Shown piece by piece: positions 61,544 to 64,000 of a DNA stretch of 64,000 nucleotides (its first letter is position 1; the number at the start of each line of letters is the position of its first letter). The stretch comes from Halorarum salinum (lineage in GTDB: Archaea > Halobacteriota > Halobacteria > Halobacteriales > Haloferacaceae), in the NCBI RefSeq assembly GCF_013402875.1, contig NZ_CP058579.1, forward strand, positions 372,001 to 436,000, written 5' to 3'. Both the position numbers and the translations under genes were made by a program. Below the pieces are notes generated by a model, which was not told where the DNA came from, did not search any database, and was given only the letters and a program-made list of their open reading frames with translations.

Positions 61544-61656
61544 ACGCGTGTGAAGGAGGGCGGCGGCGAAAAAGTCAGCGGAGCGTCGTGCCGGCGGCCA
61601 GCGACCGGGGAGCCGCGCACCCGAGCGTTCAAATCCGATGACACGCTACTACGACC

Positions 61657-63864
61657 GTGTCGACCACGGACGACCACCTGCGCTTCTTCCCGTACGAGGA
61701 GCCGTACCCGAACCAGCGGGAGGCGATGGACCGGGTCGGCAACGCGCTCGCGCGGGGCCAGGACGTGCTCCTCGAGGGCGCACCCGGCACCGGGAAGACG
61801 CTCTCGGCGCTCGTGCCGGCGCTCGCACACGCCCGCGAGCACGACCGCACGGTCGTCATCACCACGAACGTCCACCAGCAGATGCGCCAGTTCGTCGAGG
61901 ACGCCCGCGCCATCAACGAGGCCGAGCCCATCCGCGCGACGGTGTTCAAGGGGAAGTCCTCGATGTGCCACATCGACGTGGACTACCAGGAGTGCCAGAC
62001 GCTCCGGGACACGACCCGCTCGCTCGTCGAGGACCGGCAGGACAGGGAGCAACTGGAACGCCGGCTGGAGGACCTCACCGACGAGATGCGCGACGGCGGG
62101 GGCGGAGGATCCGACGGGGGCGGGGTGAACGGCGGCGACGCCGGCTCCGCCGCGGAGGCCCGGCAGGCGGTCGCGGCGGAACTCGAGTCGCTGGAGGAAG
62201 AGATCGAGGACGCGACGAACGTCTGCGAGCACTACATGAACAACCTCACGGCCGACACCGGCGAGTTCTTCTCGTGGCTGTTCCGGGACGTCCGGCGACC
62301 CGACGAGGTGTACGAGTACGCCGAGCGCCAGGGGCTGTGCGGCTACGAACTGCTGAAGGAGGGAATGGAGGACGTGGAACTGGTCGTCTGCAACTACCAC
62401 CACCTGCTCGACCCGACCATCCGCGAGCAGTTCTTCCGCTGGCTCGACCGCGAGCCGGAGGACGTCATCACGGTGTTCGACGAGGCCCACAACGTCGAGG
62501 GCGCCGCCCGCGAGCACGCCAGCGAGGCGCTCACGGAGAACACCCTCGAGTCGGCGCTCTCGGAACTGGAGGAGACGGACGACTCCCGCGCCGAGCCGGC
62601 CGAGAACGTGCTCCGGGCGTTCACCGAGGCGCTCCGGGCGACGTACGACGAGAACCTCGGCTTCGGCGAGCGCGAGCGGGTCGGCGAGAACTGGTTCGAC
62701 GTCTCCGTCGCGAACGAGGACCGGCGCGACGACCTCACGCTCGCGTTCCTCGACCGCTACGAGGGGCGGGGGATCCGCGCGGAGTGCGACCTCGCGCTCC
62801 AGCTCGGCAAGCGCCTCGACGAGGAGTACGAGGACGCCTACCGCGACGGCGAGACCACCACCCGGCGCGAGTGTCACCTCCTCTCGGCGGCCGCGTTCGT
62901 CTCGGCGTGGATGGACGGCGGCGGCGAACTCGGCCAGCACCCGATGGTGTCGGTCCGCAGGGACGCCGGCACCGACGAGGTGTACGGCCGCGCGGAGCTG
63001 TACACCTGCATCCCGCGGGAGGTCACCCGGGACCTGTTCGAGGAGGTGTACGGCTCGGTGCTGATGTCCGCGACGCTGCGCCCATTCGACGTGACCCAGG
63101 ACGTGCTCGGACTCGACTCGCCGGCCACGCTCGCCTACGAGCTGTCCTACCCCGAGGAGAACCGCCGGACGTACTCGGTGTCGACGCCGGCGCTGTTCTC
63201 CTCGGAGCGCGACGACCCCGGGACCCAGGAGACGGTCGCGTCGACGCTCTCGGACGCCGTCCGCTTCACGCCGGGCAACAGCCTCCTCTTCTTCCCGTCG
63301 TACGCCGAGGCCGAGCGCTACCACGAACTGCTCTCGGGCGACCCCGAACTCGGCACCGTTCTGCTCGACGGCTCGGACCAGGACACGGAGGACCTCCGGA
63401 CGACGCTCGTCGGGAGCGACGACGCGGCGCTTTTCACCTCGCTGTGGGGGACGCTCGCGGAGGGGGTGAGCTTCGACGGCGACGCGGCCCGGACCGTCGC
63501 GGTCGTGGGGGTCCCGTATCCGCACCTCTCCGAGCGCATGGAGGCGGTGCAGGACGCCTACGACCGCGTGTTCGCCGAGCGCTCGCGGGACGCCGGGTGG
63601 GAGTACGCCGTCGAGATCCCCACCGTTCGGAAGACGCGACAGGCGCTCGGGCGGGTCATCCGCTCGCCGGAGGACTTCGGGGTTCGGTTGCTGCTGGACA
63701 AGCGGTACACGAGCGCGGACATGGGGAAGTACTCGGTGCGCGGGACGTTCCCGCCCGAGGAGCGGGAGGAGTTAATCGACATCAGGCCCGGGAAGCTGAA
63801 GTTCGCGATGCTGAACTTCTACTCCGATCACGACGCGTACTCGGGGTCGCCGCCGGAGCCGTAG
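61657..63864 (+). CDS. XPD/Rad3-like iron-sulfur DNA helicase
   Basis: A 735-residue superfamily 2 helicase. Walker A GAPGTGKTLSA (about 43-53), DEAH box FDEAHNVEG (near 274), motif VLMSATLRPFDVTQ, and late LGRVIRSPEDFG. Four cysteines (104, 113, 190 and 228) are spaced as an Fe-S cluster domain, but with a long Glu/Asp/Gly-rich coiled insertion (about 118-185) between the second and third. Predicted 5'-3' unwinding in repair. The start is GTG at 61657, with TCAAATCC about 26 nt upstream. It ends with a Pro-rich tail (SGSPPEP), 136 nt before the window end. Confidence 0.93.
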   Translation: MSTTDDHLRFFPYEEPYPNQREAMDRVGNALARGQDVLLEGAPGTGKTLSALVPALAHAREHDRTVVITTNVHQQMRQFVEDARAINEAEPIRATVFKGKSSMCHIDVDYQECQTLRDTTRSLVEDRQDREQLERRLEDLTDEMRDGGGGGSDGGGVNGGDAGSAAEARQAVAAELESLEEEIEDATNVCEHYMNNLTADTGEFFSWLFRDVRRPDEVYEYAERQGLCGYELLKEGMEDVELVVCNYHHLLDPTIREQFFRWLDREPEDVITVFDEAHNVEGAAREHASEALTENTLESALSELEETDDSRAEPAENVLRAFTEALRATYDENLGFGERERVGENWFDVSVANEDRRDDLTLAFLDRYEGRGIRAECDLALQLGKRLDEEYEDAYRDGETTTRRECHLLSAAAFVSAWMDGGGELGQHPMVSVRRDAGTDEVYGRAELYTCIPREVTRDLFEEVYGSVLMSATLRPFDVTQDVLGLDSPATLAYELSYPEENRRTYSVSTPALFSSERDDPGTQETVASTLSDAVRFTPGNSLLFFPSYAEAERYHELLSGDPELGTVLLDGSDQDTEDLRTTLVGSDDAALFTSLWGTLAEGVSFDGDAARTVAVVGVPYPHLSERMEAVQDAYDRVFAERSRDAGWEYAVEIPTVRKTRQALGRVIRSPEDFGVRLLLDKRYTSADMGKYSVRGTFPPEEREELIDIRPGKLKFAMLNFYSDHDAYSGSPPEP

Positions 63865-63924
63865 TCGGGGTCGGCGGACGGCTCGAACGTCCGCCGACGT
63901 GTCGCCGACCGTGGCGCCGTCGGT

Positions 63925-64000
63925 TCCGTCGTCGGCACGCGGACCCCCGTTGCTTGCCCACTGAAGTCCACCAGCCTCCCCAACCGATCGCGCTCCTTGC
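63925..64000. repeat. Dispersed repeat element, copy E (cut by the window end)
   Basis: The last 75 nt match the second module of copies B and D: TTGCTTGCCC, then AAGTCCACC, then AGCCTCCCCAACCGATCGCG, ending in the window edge. Units and core are not visible; they could lie outside the window. Confidence 0.6.

Noticed and set aside
61600-61660. tRNA-like T-loop string GTTCAAATCC.
   Set aside because: No matching acceptor, anticodon or D-arm sequences surround it; it is better read as the promoter region of the helicase gene.

Overview
The window is chromosomal DNA of a halophilic euryarchaeon (class Halobacteria). The evidence is very high GC with C/G-ended codons, strongly acidic predicted proteins, twin-arginine lipoprotein signals, and archaeal-only information genes: TFB, Spt5/SecE, FtsZ1, Hef, DtdA, NreA and PolX. 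Many genes have a TATA-like box about 25-30 nt before the start codon, the spacing expected for leaderless transcripts. GTG starts are frequent and one TTG start is inferred. No rRNA, tRNA, CRISPR array, transposase or integrase was recognised.

Layout. 1-4066: a decayed receiver/PAS/kinase pseudogene, a secreted calcium-type beta-propeller and a polytopic membrane protein. 4067-4493: repeat element A. 4494-9341: VOC dioxygenase-like protein, maleate-isomerase-like protein, lipoprotein, small membrane protein and a DRG GTPase. 9489-12453: heme-copper oxidase subunit I with two small membrane partners and a 28-residue membrane peptide. 12555-14128: winged-helix regulator, small membrane protein, UspA. 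14191-19956: a translationally coupled branched-chain-amino-acid-type ABC operon (binding protein, two permeases, two ATPases) ending in a thioredoxin-like gene. 20282-22732: haloacid dehalogenase, GNAT acetyltransferase, MinD/ParA ATPase. 22733-23454: repeat element B. 23455-31770: acyl-CoA ligase, two-component sodium symporter, acetyl-CoA synthetase and methylmalonyl-CoA mutase. 31771-32205: repeat element C. 32206-44767: DUF5788, PolX, Mut7-C protein, NreA, a TFB without zinc-ribbon cysteines, RNase HI, PadR regulator, pyrophosphatase, rhomboid protease, endonuclease V. 44768-45254: repeat element D. 45255-63864: SDR, ArsA/Get3-like ATPase, aminotransferase, CinA-type protein, Spt5-SecE, an amidase, FtsZ1, DtdA, Hef, double UspA, a broken OsmC gene, p27-type zinc protein and an XPD/Rad3 helicase. 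The right end enters repeat element E.

How the genes work together. The transporter and CoA-ligase block (about 14.2-31.8 kb) looks like a carboxylate and branched-chain substrate uptake and activation region. Its promoters share a GAACGTTC-like motif next to the TATA box. The 32-45 kb and 54-64 kb parts are rich in DNA repair genes: PolX, NreA, RNase HI, EndoV, Hef and an XPD-like helicase.

The most unusual feature is a dispersed non-coding repeat family (copies A-E). It combines a conserved core of about 57 nt, tandem units with a 57-bp period that point outward from the core, and trinucleotide-loop hairpins whose stems differ in sequence but stay paired. I know of no function for it.
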